Below are positions 34,013 to 41,998 of a stretch of DNA of 64,000 bases, piece after piece (the first letter of the stretch is position 1; every line of letters begins with the position of its first letter). The notes beneath the pieces are model-generated. The model had not been told where the DNA came from. It did no database searches and saw only the letters and a list, made by a program, of their open reading frames with translations. The position numbers were made by a program, and so were the translations under genes. The DNA comes from Sphingomonas sp. S-NIH.Pt15_0812 (lineage in GTDB: Bacteria; Pseudomonadota; Alphaproteobacteria; Sphingomonadales; Sphingomonadaceae): NCBI RefSeq assembly GCF_003951315.1, contig NZ_QLJH01000020.1:9656-73655 (forward strand). The letters run 5' to 3'.

Positions 34013-34617
34013 TGCAGGTCGCGGTCCTGACCTTCGACGGCTTCAACGAACTGGATTCATTCGTGGCCGCCGCGATCATCAACCGGCTGCGCCCGCATGG
34101 CTGGGCCGCGCACATCACGGCGCCGACCGAGACGGTGACGTCGTTGAACGGCGTCACGGTCCACCGTCAGCGGCCACTCGAATTCGTCGAGGAAGCCGAT
34201 GCGGTACTGATCGGGAGCGGTGTCCGCACGCGTGAGATTGCCGCTGATCCGGCGATGCTCGCCCGGCTTCGTCTCGATCCGGCGCGGCAGTTGATCGCTG
34301 CGCAGTGTTCAGGGACGCTGTTGTTGGCCAGGCTCGGCCTGATCGGCGATTTGCCAGCCTGCACCGACCTCACCACCAAGCCATGGGTGGTGGAGGCCGG
34401 TGTCACGGTCATCGACGCACCGTTCGCCGCTCATGGCAATGTCGCGACCGCGGGCGGTTGTCTTGCCGCGCCCTATCTCGCCGCATGGCTGATCGCGCGC
34501 GGAGGTGAGCCCGAACTGGCGCGCGAGGCACTTCGTTACGTTGCGCCGGTCGGCGAGAATGCGCGCTTCGTCGACCATGCCATGGCGGTTGTCGAGGGCG
34601 AGTTGGCGTTCGCCTGA
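34012..34617 (+). CDS. DJ-1/PfpI family protein
   Basis: 201 residues. Class I glutamine-amidotransferase-like fold: VAVLTFDGFNELDSFVAAAII at the start, and the nucleophile elbow with Cys in IAAQCSGTLLLARLGLI. The following LTTKPWVVEAGVTVIDAPFAAHGNVATAGGCLAAPYLAAWLI corresponds to the DJ-1 region that distinguishes regulator-type and isonitrile-hydratase-type members. No AraC domain is attached. Coupled to PhzF by a TGATG junction. Confidence 0.88.
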   Translation: MQVAVLTFDGFNELDSFVAAAIINRLRPHGWAAHITAPTETVTSLNGVTVHRQRPLEFVEEADAVLIGSGVRTREIAADPAMLARLRLDPARQLIAAQCSGTLLLARLGLIGDLPACTDLTTKPWVVEAGVTVIDAPFAAHGNVATAGGCLAAPYLAAWLIARGGEPELAREALRYVAPVGENARFVDHAMAVVEGELAFA

Positions 34618-34657
34618 CCCGCCCGCGCGCTCATCTCTCCGGGGACCGCCTTGGGCT

Positions 34658-35689
34658 TCAAGCCTCCTGGCCGTCCCAGCTTTCCAGGACGATCTTGCCG
34701 CGCGTGGTGGCGCTCTCGATGCGGCCGTGCGCCTCGATCAGGTTGGCGGCATTGATCGGCGAGAGCGTGTCGGTCGCCGTGGTGCGAATGCGCCCTTCGT
34801 CCACCAGTTCGGCCACCGCGTCCAACAGTCGACCCTGCTCGCCGACGTCCGGTGTGTCGAAGAGCGACCGGGTGAACATGAATTCCCAATCGACTGACAC
34901 CGCCTTGCGCTTGAAGGCGACGACGTCGAGGCTGGTGGGATGGTCGATCAGCGCGAAGCGCCCCGGCGGCGCGATCAGCTCGGCGATATCGGCCAGATGG
35001 CGGTCGGTGTGGGTGGTCGAGAAGACGAAGGCGGGCGCGCCGATCTCCAGCGCGGCGATCTGCGGTGCCACTGGCCGGGAATGATCGATGACATGATGTG
35101 CACCGAGGTCGCGCACCCAGCCTTGCGTCTCGGCGCGCGAGGCGGTGGCGATCACGGTCAGGTCGGTGCGGGCTCTCGCGATCTGGATCGCCGCGGAACC
35201 GACGCCGCCCGCGCCGCCGATGATCAGGACGGCGCGGGCGCCGCCGGCCGGCTGGTCGTCGACCTTCAACCGGTCAAACAGGGTTTCCCAAGCCGTAATC
35301 GCCGTCAGCGGCAACGCCGCCGCCTCCGCGAAGCCGATGCTGCGGGGGCGATGACCCACGATCCGCTCGTCGACCAGCTGATATTCCGCATTGCTGCCGT
35401 CGCGCATCAGATCGCCCGCATAGAAGACCTCGTCACCCACCTTGAAGCGGCTGGCCTCCGGGCCGACCGCTTCGACCACGCCCGCCGCATCCCAACCGAG
35501 GACGCGTTCGTCGCGCCCGTCGAACGGCGCGGCGCCGGCGCGAACCTTCGCATCGACCGGGTTTACCGAGATGGCCCGAACTGCGACCAGAATGTCGCGC
35601 CCGGTCGGAACGGGTCGTGGCAGTTCTACGTCGACCAGGGCATCGGCTCGGTCGATTGGGCCGGGTTGATGATAGGCTATGGCGCGCAT
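34658..35689 (-). CDS. Zinc-type alcohol dehydrogenase-like / quinone oxidoreductase protein
   Basis: 343 residues, MDR superfamily. MRAIAYHQPGPIDRADALVDVELP is the usual N-terminus of the ZADH/QOR group; ISVNPVDAKVRAG, GWDAAGVVEAVG and NADPH-binding VLIIGGAGGVGSAAIQIAR follow. Zinc ligands are lacking despite the family name. An 8-bp perfect inverted repeat precedes the gene; upstream of it the two insertion sequences separate this gene from whatever was originally adjacent. Confidence 0.9.
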   Translation of the reverse strand: MRAIAYHQPGPIDRADALVDVELPRPVPTGRDILVAVRAISVNPVDAKVRAGAAPFDGRDERVLGWDAAGVVEAVGPEASRFKVGDEVFYAGDLMRDGSNAEYQLVDERIVGHRPRSIGFAEAAALPLTAITAWETLFDRLKVDDQPAGGARAVLIIGGAGGVGSAAIQIARARTDLTVIATASRAETQGWVRDLGAHHVIDHSRPVAPQIAALEIGAPAFVFSTTHTDRHLADIAELIAPPGRFALIDHPTSLDVVAFKRKAVSVDWEFMFTRSLFDTPDVGEQGRLLDAVAELVDEGRIRTTATDTLSPINAANLIEAHGRIESATTRGKIVLESWDGQEA

Positions 35690-35705
35690 GGGTCTTGCTC
35701 CTTCT

Positions 35706-35737
35706 GCTGACGCACGCGAGATAGGGACGGCGTCAGC
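35706..35737. promoter_or_regulatory. Inverted repeat upstream of the dehydrogenase gene
   Basis: GCTGACGC (35706-35713) and GCGTCAGC (35730-35737) are exact reverse complements with a 16-base spacer, beginning 17 bases before the start codon at 35689. Candidate operator for a regulator now lying elsewhere, perhaps displaced by the insertion sequences that begin 33 bases away. Confidence 0.4.
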
Positions 35738-35769
35738 TTATGTCGTAGGCAAAAAAACGCCCATAGTGT

Positions 35770-36566
35770 CTAGGCATCGTGGACAAAGGGTAGCCACAGC
35801 AAGACTGATGCGAGGCTGACGAAGCCGATGTAAAACTCGGCGGTTTTGTCATATCGGGTGGCGACCCTTCGCCAATTCTTGAGTTTGTTGAACAGTCGCT
35901 CGATCTGGTTGCGCCAACGGTACTTGACCCGATCATGCGCAGCCGGATTGCGACGGTTGCGCCGAGCCGGGATTACGGCCTCGACGTTTATGCTGGTCAG
36001 GGTGTCGCGAACCGCGTCGCTGTCATAGCCTTTATCAGCAAGCAGAGCGTCGATCCGGTCAGCGATCATGCGTATCAGAGGGCCGAAGCCTTGCGTATCG
36101 TGCGCCTGGCCCGGCGTCAGGACGAAGGCGAGCGGGCGACCTCTGGCATCGCAGCGGGCGTGGAGTTTGGTGGTAAAGCCGCCGCGCGATCGGCCAAGCG
36201 CCTCGGCCTCGCCAGTCCCTTTTTTATGCCCACGGCACAATGATGTGCCCGGATGACCGTACTGTCGATCATGTCGGCCCGGCCATCGCGTTCCACCGCA
36301 CCGGCCAGCGTTTCCAGCATGGCGTCGAACACACCCGTCGTCGCCCAGCGACGGTAGCAGCGGAACACGCTGTTCCACTTGCCATATTCCTCCGGCAGAT
36401 GCCGCCACTGCGCACCCGTCCGCGCGATCCACATCATGCCCTCGGAGAAGGGGCGGTTGTCACCAGCGGGACGACAGCCACGTCCGCGCTCGGCCGGTAG
36501 CAGCGGCCCAATCAGCGACCATTCCTCATCCGACAAACCGATCCGCTCGCCCAAGCCTGCCTCCAA
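35770..36566 (-). CDS. IS5 family transposase, made by -1 frameshift from two frames
   Basis: First frame (36566 leftward, TTG start) gives the DUF4096-like N-terminal domain (LSDEEWSLIGPLLPAERG...WRHLPEEYGKWNSVFRCYRRW) and first catalytic Asp (DMIDSTVIRAHH). The second frame continues with GRSRGGFTTKLHARCD, second Asp (LLADKGYDSDAVR) and catalytic Glu (RNQIERLFNKLKNWRRVATRYDK). They join at the slippery heptamer A-AAA-AAG near 36222-36228, the canonical -1 site, so the element looks functional. The stop codon TAG is formed at the terminal CTAG. Confidence 0.85.
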
Positions 36567-36619
36567 AAGGCAGCCTTGAATCAGTGGCCAATTACGCCGT
36601 CAAGCTTTGTCCACGATGC
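35774..36619 (-). mobile_element. Insertion sequence, IS5 family (IS427-like)
   Basis: About 846 bp. Terminal inverted repeats are perfect over 19 bases when flanks are included: CTAGGCATCGTGGACAAAG at 35770-35788 and its reverse complement at 36605-36623. CTAG on both sides is best read as target (TA or CTAG duplicated, as in IS427-type elements), so the exact ends are uncertain by one or two bases. The right CTAG is shared with the next insertion sequence. Confidence 0.85.
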
Positions 36620-36623
36620 CTAG

Positions 36624-37737
36624 CATTACAGTTGCGTTTTTGATCGGACATGCGCGCGTCGAGCGGCAGCTTGACGGGCGCGTCGCCAGCATGACCATGC
36701 GATGACGTGACGAGGCGCGATGCGCCGCTGTGCCAGCCTGATGACGATACGGCGGATTTCCTGGACGGACCAGCGGATCAGGTCCGTGGTATCGTCCAGG
36801 GTCTTTTTGGGGGCGTGGCATTGGCGCGGGTGCGGATGGCCGCCAGCATCGCGAAGGCCAGCATGACGAGCGAGACGTGCCGGTGCCAGCCATGCCAGGA
36901 GCGGGTTTCGTTATGGTCGAGGCCAAGTTCGTTCTTCGCCGTCTCGAAGCTGTCTTCGATGTCCCAGCGATGCCCTTCCACCCCGACGAGGGTTTCGATG
37001 GTCGTGCCGGCCGGGCACCAGGTGGTGAAGAAGGCGAGGTCGTCACCGGCGCCGTAGACCGCATCCGCCGCGACCCAGGCAAACGGCATGTCGGCGGCGA
37101 TCGCGCGCTCGATCATTTGCACCGCCAGCGCCGGCTTGGTGGCGAATGCCGTGCCCTCCGGCACATGCGCGGCCGCCAGGCGGGCCGGGTCAGCCGTCCA
37201 GCTCTTGGGCAGGTAAAGCGCCCGGTCAACGAAAGCATGGCCCCTGGTCGAGACATAAGCGGCGAATACGCCGATCTGGCAGTTGGTCACCTTGCCGGCC
37301 GACCCGGTGTACTGGCGCCCCACGCCGCATGACGCCTTGCCCTGTTTCAGGAACCCGGTCTCGTCGATGACCAGCACCGCATCATCGGTGCCAAGATGTT
37401 CGACGGCATAGTCGCGCACGATGTCGCGCAGCGCATCCGCATCCCACCGCCCGCGCCCCAGGATCGCCTGCTGCCGCCATGGCCCGGCATCGCCCGCCGC
37501 CTCGGCACGCATCCACCCGGTCTTGCGGCGCTCGTCCCCCAGCAAGCCATCCAGAAAACTGTTCGCCGATGCTGCCACACGCGCCTGGCTGAACAAGGGC
37601 CGCATCCGCGCCTTCACCTCGCGCAGCGATGATGCCCAAAGCTCCAGCGTCGCCTCGATCGATGCCCCCGTCACCACGACCTCCCTCGTCATGGTCACCC
37701 ATTGATTCAGAACACGATCAAGAACGCAACTGTAATG
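36624..37737 (-). mobile_element. Insertion sequence, IS701 family
   Basis: About 1114 bp. Ends are inverted repeats: the left begins CATTACAGTTGCG and the right is its reverse complement, with 26 of the first 27 bases (counting CTAG) matching. CTAG flanks both ends (36620-36623 and 37738-37741), consistent with the four-base YTAR-type target duplication of this family. It abuts the IS5-type element, the two sharing one CTAG. Confidence 0.85.
36626..37692 (-). CDS. IS701 family transposase, C-terminus in the -1 frame
   Basis: The main frame (from ATG 37692) holds the DDE domain: AVLVIDETGFLKQGKASCGVGRQYTG, FAWVAADAVYG and RWDIEDSFETAKNELGLDHNETRSWHGWHRH. It stops at 36778 after KRPWTIPRT. 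The expected C-terminal tail (KKTLDDTTDLIRWSVQEIRRIV...IAWSCWRRARQAAARRAHV) is present but in the -1 frame and ends at 36626. The switch point reads C-CCA-AAA, a canonical -1 slippery heptamer, so either programmed frameshifting or a single-base change explains it. Confidence 0.8.
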
Positions 37738-37924
37738 CTAGCAGCCGAGCTGGTCGGCCAGATCAGTGAAGCTGTTCGCCTTCCGATTCCGATCTTCCCG
37801 CTGATGAGGTCGCGCCAGCCCATTCGGGCAAGCTGCGGCGTCGGAGCCATGTAGCAGAAATGCACTACATCATAGGTATATGGGCACGATATGACCGCGG
37901 TTTACGCGATGCTAACCTCAAGGC

Positions 37925-38125
37925 ATGAGCGAGCAATCTGATCCATATTCCGACCCTATCGAACGTGTTGGCGCGGAGGAGCGAGATTACCTGCTTGCTC
38001 GTGCCGCGGCCCACCGGGCAATGGCGGAAGGGTCGAACGAGGCAGGACCAAGGCTGATCCATTCCCGCCTGGAGGAGCTCTACCGCGAGAGAGCTGCCAC
38101 GCTCGGCCTGGTAGGTCAGGACTAG
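37925..38125 (+). CDS. Small hypothetical protein
   Basis: 66 residues, acidic and helical: SDPIERVGAEERDYLLARAAAHRAMAEGSNEAGPRLIHSRLEELYRERAATLGLV. Small proteins of this make-up (heptad-like, no signal or membrane segment) are common in sphingomonad genomes. No function is assigned. It stands alone between the insertion sequences and the stress cluster. Confidence 0.6.
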   Translation: MSEQSDPYSDPIERVGAEERDYLLARAAAHRAMAEGSNEAGPRLIHSRLEELYRERAATLGLVGQD

Positions 38126-38145
38126 CAACTGGTACAACGATACCA

Positions 38146-38170
38146 GGAACACGCATCACTGCCGTGAGTT
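38146..38170 (+). promoter_or_regulatory. Candidate EcfG (general stress) promoter
   Basis: GGAAC at 38146-38150, 16-base spacer, AGTT at 38167-38170, about 50 bases before the lipoprotein gene. It would serve the run of stress-type genes from 38223 to at least 40662. Motif match only. Confidence 0.45.
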
Positions 38171-38222
38171 AGTGCGTCCGGACCGGCCGTTTTTCGCTGC
38201 AGGGGTCCAGGAGGACCCACCG

Positions 38223-38543
38223 ATGCGATTGCTGGCCATGGCGCTGATTGGCGCAACCACTTTGACGGCCTGTGCGGCACCTGCCACCCGGATATCCGCG
38301 GGCCTGCAGCGCTACGGTCTGGACGAGCCGCGCTCGGATTGCGTCGGCGGCCGCCTGCAGAACGACCTGTCGCTTGGCCAGCTGCAACAACTCGGGCGTG
38401 CTGCGGCCGCCTATCGCCAAGAAGATAGCGATCCAACGAAGCTGACCGTCAGCGACCTTGTGCGCGTAGCGGGTGAAATGAAGGATCCCGCCATTGCATT
38501 GGCGGTAGGCAAGGCCGCCGCAGGCTGCGGCGTGCTGCCCTGA
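38223..38543 (+). CDS. Small putative lipoprotein
   Basis: 106 residues. Lipoprotein signal MRLLAMALIGATTLTAC with the acylated Cys at residue 17. The mature part has two further cysteines (DCVGGRLQNDLSLGQLQ and AAAGCGVLP at the end) that could form a disulfide in the periplasm. Function unknown. Preceded by an EcfG-like promoter and 39 bases ahead of the CsbD-like gene. Confidence 0.75.
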   Translation: MRLLAMALIGATTLTACAAPATRISAGLQRYGLDEPRSDCVGGRLQNDLSLGQLQQLGRAAAAYRQEDSDPTKLTVSDLVRVAGEMKDPAIALAVGKAAAGCGVLP

Positions 38544-38582
38544 CCCACCTTGCCTACCTCTAATTTCACAAGGGATCCGAAG

Positions 38583-38948
38583 ATGAACAAGGACGAATTT
38601 CAAGGCGGCGCACGCTATGTCGAAGGCAAGGTCGAGAAGGCGATCGGCGATGGCGTCGACAGCCGCGACTGGACAGTCGCTGGCATGGTCGATCAGGTCG
38701 CAGGCGCGGCGCAGCATGGTTATGGCCGCGCCCGTTCCATCGTCGAAGATGCCATCGATGGCGCCCCCGATCTCGCCGAGGAGGCCGGCGACCGTGTGAA
38801 GATAGCGGCCGGACGCCTGGCCGACACGGCCGAGCGCGGTGGCAAAGCGGCCGCACAGACGGTGCACGACAGCCCGGTGCTCTGGGCTGTGGCCGCAGCG
38901 CTCGGTGCCTATGCGCTCGCCTGGTTCGTCCATGGTCGGCGGGACTGA
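38583..38948 (+). CDS. CsbD-like stress protein with C-terminal membrane anchor
   Basis: 121 residues. N-terminus MNKDEFQGGARYVEGKVEKAIGDGVDSRDW resembles the CsbD family of general-stress proteins. A long amphipathic helix (HGYGRARSIVEDAIDGAPDLAEEAGDRVKIAAGRLADTAERGGKAAAQ) leads to a single hydrophobic segment (VLWAVAAALGAYALAWFVHG), as in ElaB/YqjD-type membrane-anchored proteins. The combination suggests a membrane-tethered stress protein. Confidence 0.75.
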   Translation: MNKDEFQGGARYVEGKVEKAIGDGVDSRDWTVAGMVDQVAGAAQHGYGRARSIVEDAIDGAPDLAEEAGDRVKIAAGRLADTAERGGKAAAQTVHDSPVLWAVAAALGAYALAWFVHGRRD

Positions 38949-38956
38949 CGCAAATC

Positions 38957-40477
38957 ATGACCGAGGCATCGTTCAAGACCCTGAGGGAAACGGCTGATCT
39001 GCGCCATTTGCGTCAGATCATTGTCGGTCTGGACGAGGGCGTGATCCTGATCGACCCCGATCAGAGCCTGCTCTGGGCCAATGATGCCGCACTGGCGATG
39101 CACGGCGTCACTGATATCACCGATCTGGGTGCGACGGTGGACGAGTATCGTCGTCGCTTCCAGTTGCGTTATCGCAACAACCACCGCGTCGAAGCCGATG
39201 ACTACCCGGTTGAACGTGTCGTGGCCGGGGACTCCTTCTCCGAGGTGGTGGTGGAGGTGACTGTCGCCGGCGAGGACGAGCCACGCTGGGTACATCAGGT
39301 GCGCAGCTTGGTGCTCAACGATACGGACGATGGCGAACCGGCCTGCCTAGTGCTCGTCATCCAGGACGTGTCCGCACGGTACGAGGCGGAGGATCGGTTC
39401 GAGCAGTCGTTCAACGCAAATCCGGCACCGGCGGTCATCTGTCGGTTGCGCGACCTCCGCTTCGTCAAGGTCAACCAGGGATTTCTGGAGATGACCGGCC
39501 ATGGGCGCGACCAGGTGCTGGGCAAAACGGTTTACGACGTCGACGTGCTGCGGAAGGCCGATCAGCTTGAACTGGCCAAGGAGCGGCTGAACGAGCGACG
39601 TACCATTCCGCAGATGGAGGCCGAACTGGCATTGCCGAGGGGTGGCACCAAACTGGTCATCGTCGCGGGCCAGCCAATCGATATGGGCGATGAGCCCAGC
39701 ATGTTGTTCACCTTCGCCGACCTGGAGCCTCGGCGCCAGGCGCAGGACGCGCTGCGTCATAGCGAGGACCGCTTCACCCGCACCTTCCAGATGGCACCGG
39801 TGCCAATGGCGATCGGCGCGCGCGATGGGCACGTGCTGTGCGAGGTCAATGCCAGCTTCACCACCATGACTGGCTATGCCGGAAGCGAGATCATCGGCCG
39901 ACCGCTAGGCGAGGTAAAGCTTTGGCAGAGCGACGCGATCCGGCGCCATATCGAAGCGGTGATCGATGCCGGCGGCGACCTGCGGGGGTATGAAACCTGT
40001 ATCCACGCCAAGGACGGTGCCCGGATCGACTGCATCGTGTCGACGGAGGCTATTCGGCTCGGCGACGACACCTGCGTCCTGTGGGCGTTCCAAGACATCA
40101 CCCAGCGCAAGGCGACCGAGGTCGAGCTGGTCGAAGCAATCGAAGCGGTGATGAAAGACACCAGCTGGTTCAGTCGCACCGTCATGGACAAGCTGACCCG
40201 GCTGCGGGCGCCGCAGAATGCCGCCGACGGTCCGGGGCTCGACGATCTGACCTCGCGCGAACGCGACGTGCTGGCGCTGATCTGTCGCGGCCATGACGAT
40301 AAGACAATTGCCCGAACGTTGAAAGTCGCCAGCAACACAGTGCGTAATCACGTCGCGCGCATCTACGCCAAGATCGGCGTCAACCGCCGTCTCGCCGCCG
40401 TGGCCTGGGCCCGTGCTCGTGGTTTCGATGGGGAGGGTGTCGTGATTGACACCCATGCTGGAGAGAGAAGGCCATGA
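38957..40477 (+). CDS. PAS-domain LuxR-type transcriptional regulator
   Basis: 506 residues. Three PAS modules in tandem, about 15-130 (GVILIDPDQSLLWANDAAL), 140-250 (FVKVNQGFLEMTGHGRDQVLGKTVYD) and 265-385 (VNASFTTMTGYAGSEIIGRPLGEV), then a LuxR/GerE HTH at about 430-495 (LTSRERDVLALICRGHDDKTIARTLKVASNTVRNHVARIYAKIGVNRR). There is no receiver or kinase domain, so it is probably a one-component sensor of redox state or a small ligand. It follows the CsbD-like gene by eight bases and overlaps the next gene by four. Confidence 0.88.
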   Translation: MTEASFKTLRETADLRHLRQIIVGLDEGVILIDPDQSLLWANDAALAMHGVTDITDLGATVDEYRRRFQLRYRNNHRVEADDYPVERVVAGDSFSEVVVEVTVAGEDEPRWVHQVRSLVLNDTDDGEPACLVLVIQDVSARYEAEDRFEQSFNANPAPAVICRLRDLRFVKVNQGFLEMTGHGRDQVLGKTVYDVDVLRKADQLELAKERLNERRTIPQMEAELALPRGGTKLVIVAGQPIDMGDEPSMLFTFADLEPRRQAQDALRHSEDRFTRTFQMAPVPMAIGARDGHVLCEVNASFTTMTGYAGSEIIGRPLGEVKLWQSDAIRRHIEAVIDAGGDLRGYETCIHAKDGARIDCIVSTEAIRLGDDTCVLWAFQDITQRKATEVELVEAIEAVMKDTSWFSRTVMDKLTRLRAPQNAADGPGLDDLTSRERDVLALICRGHDDKTIARTLKVASNTVRNHVARIYAKIGVNRRLAAVAWARARGFDGEGVVIDTHAGERRP

Positions 40478-40662
40478 CCAAGCGGCGCACCTCCAACGGC
40501 CAGCCGTCCGGCGACGTCAAGGCCGCCAGCGTTCGCGAGGCCAAGGCCTCCGTCCACGAGGCGATCGGCAAGCTGATCGGCGACGATGCGGCAGAGGCTC
40601 AGGGCATCGCCGAGAAACATGCCGCCCGGAGCGAGCGGAAGAATTCCCGATCGCCGCGCTGA
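40474..40662 (+). CDS. Small hypothetical protein, CsbD-like
   Basis: 62 residues, highly charged: ASVREAKASVHEAIGKLIGDDAAEAQGIAEKHAARSERK. The EAIGKLIGDDAAEAQG segment resembles the CsbD repeat. ATG overlaps the PAS-LuxR stop (ATGA), so translation is coupled. Likely a cytoplasmic stress protein; family assignment is weak. Confidence 0.6.
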   Translation: MTKRRTSNGQPSGDVKAASVREAKASVHEAIGKLIGDDAAEAQGIAEKHAARSERKNSRSPR

Positions 40663-40697
40663 TTGCCCGGCGATCCATTGTTCAAACAGGAGTGAAT

Positions 40698-41579
40698 ATG
40701 GCTACCAAGGTTACCACCGGCGTCTTGCCGGCCGATGAGGCATATGCCAGCAAGATGCCCACCCGACTGTCCTGGGGCGCGATCTTCGCGGGCGTCGTCA
40801 TCGCGGTTGCAGTGCAGCTCGTGCTTGGCATCCTGGGGGCGGGCATCGGTCTGACCATGGTCGATCCGGTTCAGGGCACGACCCCTGGCGCGGCGGGGTT
40901 CGGGATCGGTGCCGGCATCTTCTGGCTGATCACCACGGTTCTGGCGTTGGGGGCGGGCGGCTATGCCGCGGCGCGCGTGGCCGGTGTATATGAACGGTTC
41001 GACGCGCTGGTCCATGGCTTGGTCGTCTGGGGCGTGACGCTGATCCTGACGCTCTACCTGCTGACCTCGGCGGTCGGCGGCATCATCGGTGGCGCATTCC
41101 GCACCGTCGGCTCGGTCGCCGGTGCGGCCGGTAGCACCGTTGGTGCTGCGGCTCCGGCGGCCGCATCGGTGGCCGGCATCGACCCGTCCGACGTCCGCAG
41201 CGAAGCAGCTGCCTATCTGTCCGATGCGCCAAGCGACCCTGCGCAGATGACCTCGGAGCAGGCGCAGAAGGAAATCGCCAAGGAACTGCCGACCTTGGCG
41301 CGCGGTGGCGTGGAAGGGGAGCAAGCAGAAAGCCGGATCGTCGACATCGTCGCGGCGCAGCGCAAGATCAGCCGCGCCGAAGCGCAGGCGCAGGTGACAC
41401 GGGCCAAGCGGCAGTTCGTCCGCACCAAGGATCAGGCCGTCGCCACCGCCAAGTCGGCGACCGACAAGGCTGCGGGCGCGGCTGCAGGCACATCCTTCGT
41501 GCTGGTGCTGGCGCTGCTCGTCGGCGCCGGAGCGGCAGGTTTCGGCGCGACGGCGGCTACCCGCCGCAAGTTGCGCTGA
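40698..41579 (+). CDS. Membrane protein, conserved in sphingomonads, function unknown
   Basis: 293 residues. Four hydrophobic segments: LSWGAIFAGVVIAVAVQLVLGILGAGIGL (~24-53), GIFWLITTVLALGAGGYAAARV (~73-95), LVVWGVTLILTLYLLTSAVGGII (~108-130) and, at the C-terminus, FVLVLALLVGAGAAGFGATAA. The middle 110 residues are a charged Ala/Gln-rich cytoplasmic or periplasmic region. The pattern PTRLSWGAIFAGVVIAVAVQL is found in uncharacterised proteins of this group. A strong AGGAG precedes the ATG. Confidence 0.8.
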   Translation: MATKVTTGVLPADEAYASKMPTRLSWGAIFAGVVIAVAVQLVLGILGAGIGLTMVDPVQGTTPGAAGFGIGAGIFWLITTVLALGAGGYAAARVAGVYERFDALVHGLVVWGVTLILTLYLLTSAVGGIIGGAFRTVGSVAGAAGSTVGAAAPAAASVAGIDPSDVRSEAAAYLSDAPSDPAQMTSEQAQKEIAKELPTLARGGVEGEQAESRIVDIVAAQRKISRAEAQAQVTRAKRQFVRTKDQAVATAKSATDKAAGAAAGTSFVLVLALLVGAGAAGFGATAATRRKLR

Positions 41580-41652
41580 ATGTTGGTGGCGGGCTCCAGC
41601 GAACCGGGTCCGCCACGCCCTATCTTCGACAAATCTATGGAAAGGCAGAGTG

Positions 41653-41796
41653 ATGAGCAAGAAACCGGGATTGAGCCTTGTGCTGGCGACCATCATCTCG
41701 CTGAGCGCATGCAACACGGTAAACGGTGCAGGCAAAGATCTGAAATCCGCAGGCTCGGCGGTATCGGACGCATCGGGCGAAAACAAGAAGAGATAG
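41653..41796 (+). CDS. Entericidin A/B family lipoprotein
   Basis: 47 residues: lysine-containing signal MSKKPGLSLVLATIISLSAC, then CNTVNGAGKDLKSAGSAVSDAS. The CNTV-GAGKD--SAG pattern after the lipid-modified Cys is the entericidin signature; these tiny lipoproteins have been described as a toxin/antidote pair linked to stationary-phase lysis in enterobacteria. Only one such gene is present here. Located 73 bases after the membrane protein gene. Confidence 0.8.
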   Translation: MSKKPGLSLVLATIISLSACNTVNGAGKDLKSAGSAVSDASGENKKR

Positions 41797-41998
41797 GTCA
41801 AAAGATGTGCCTGTGATCACGGGCGCATCCCATATTCTTTGACGTACGAGACAGAGCAGATCGAACCGCGGCTTTTTGTAACGCAGGGCGGATTTCGCTT
41901 TTAACAGCGAGCGGATGTCTGAAGTTGTGCGGCACGTTGAAGGTGTAGAATGTCTGCTACTTGGTCTATGCAGGCGGGAAGTTAACGCATTGTCGTAG

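Noticed and set aside
40698..41579. Phage holin or toxin in the membrane protein gene
   Set aside because: Four membrane segments and a long Ala/Gln-rich linker do not match a holin, and no lysis genes are near.
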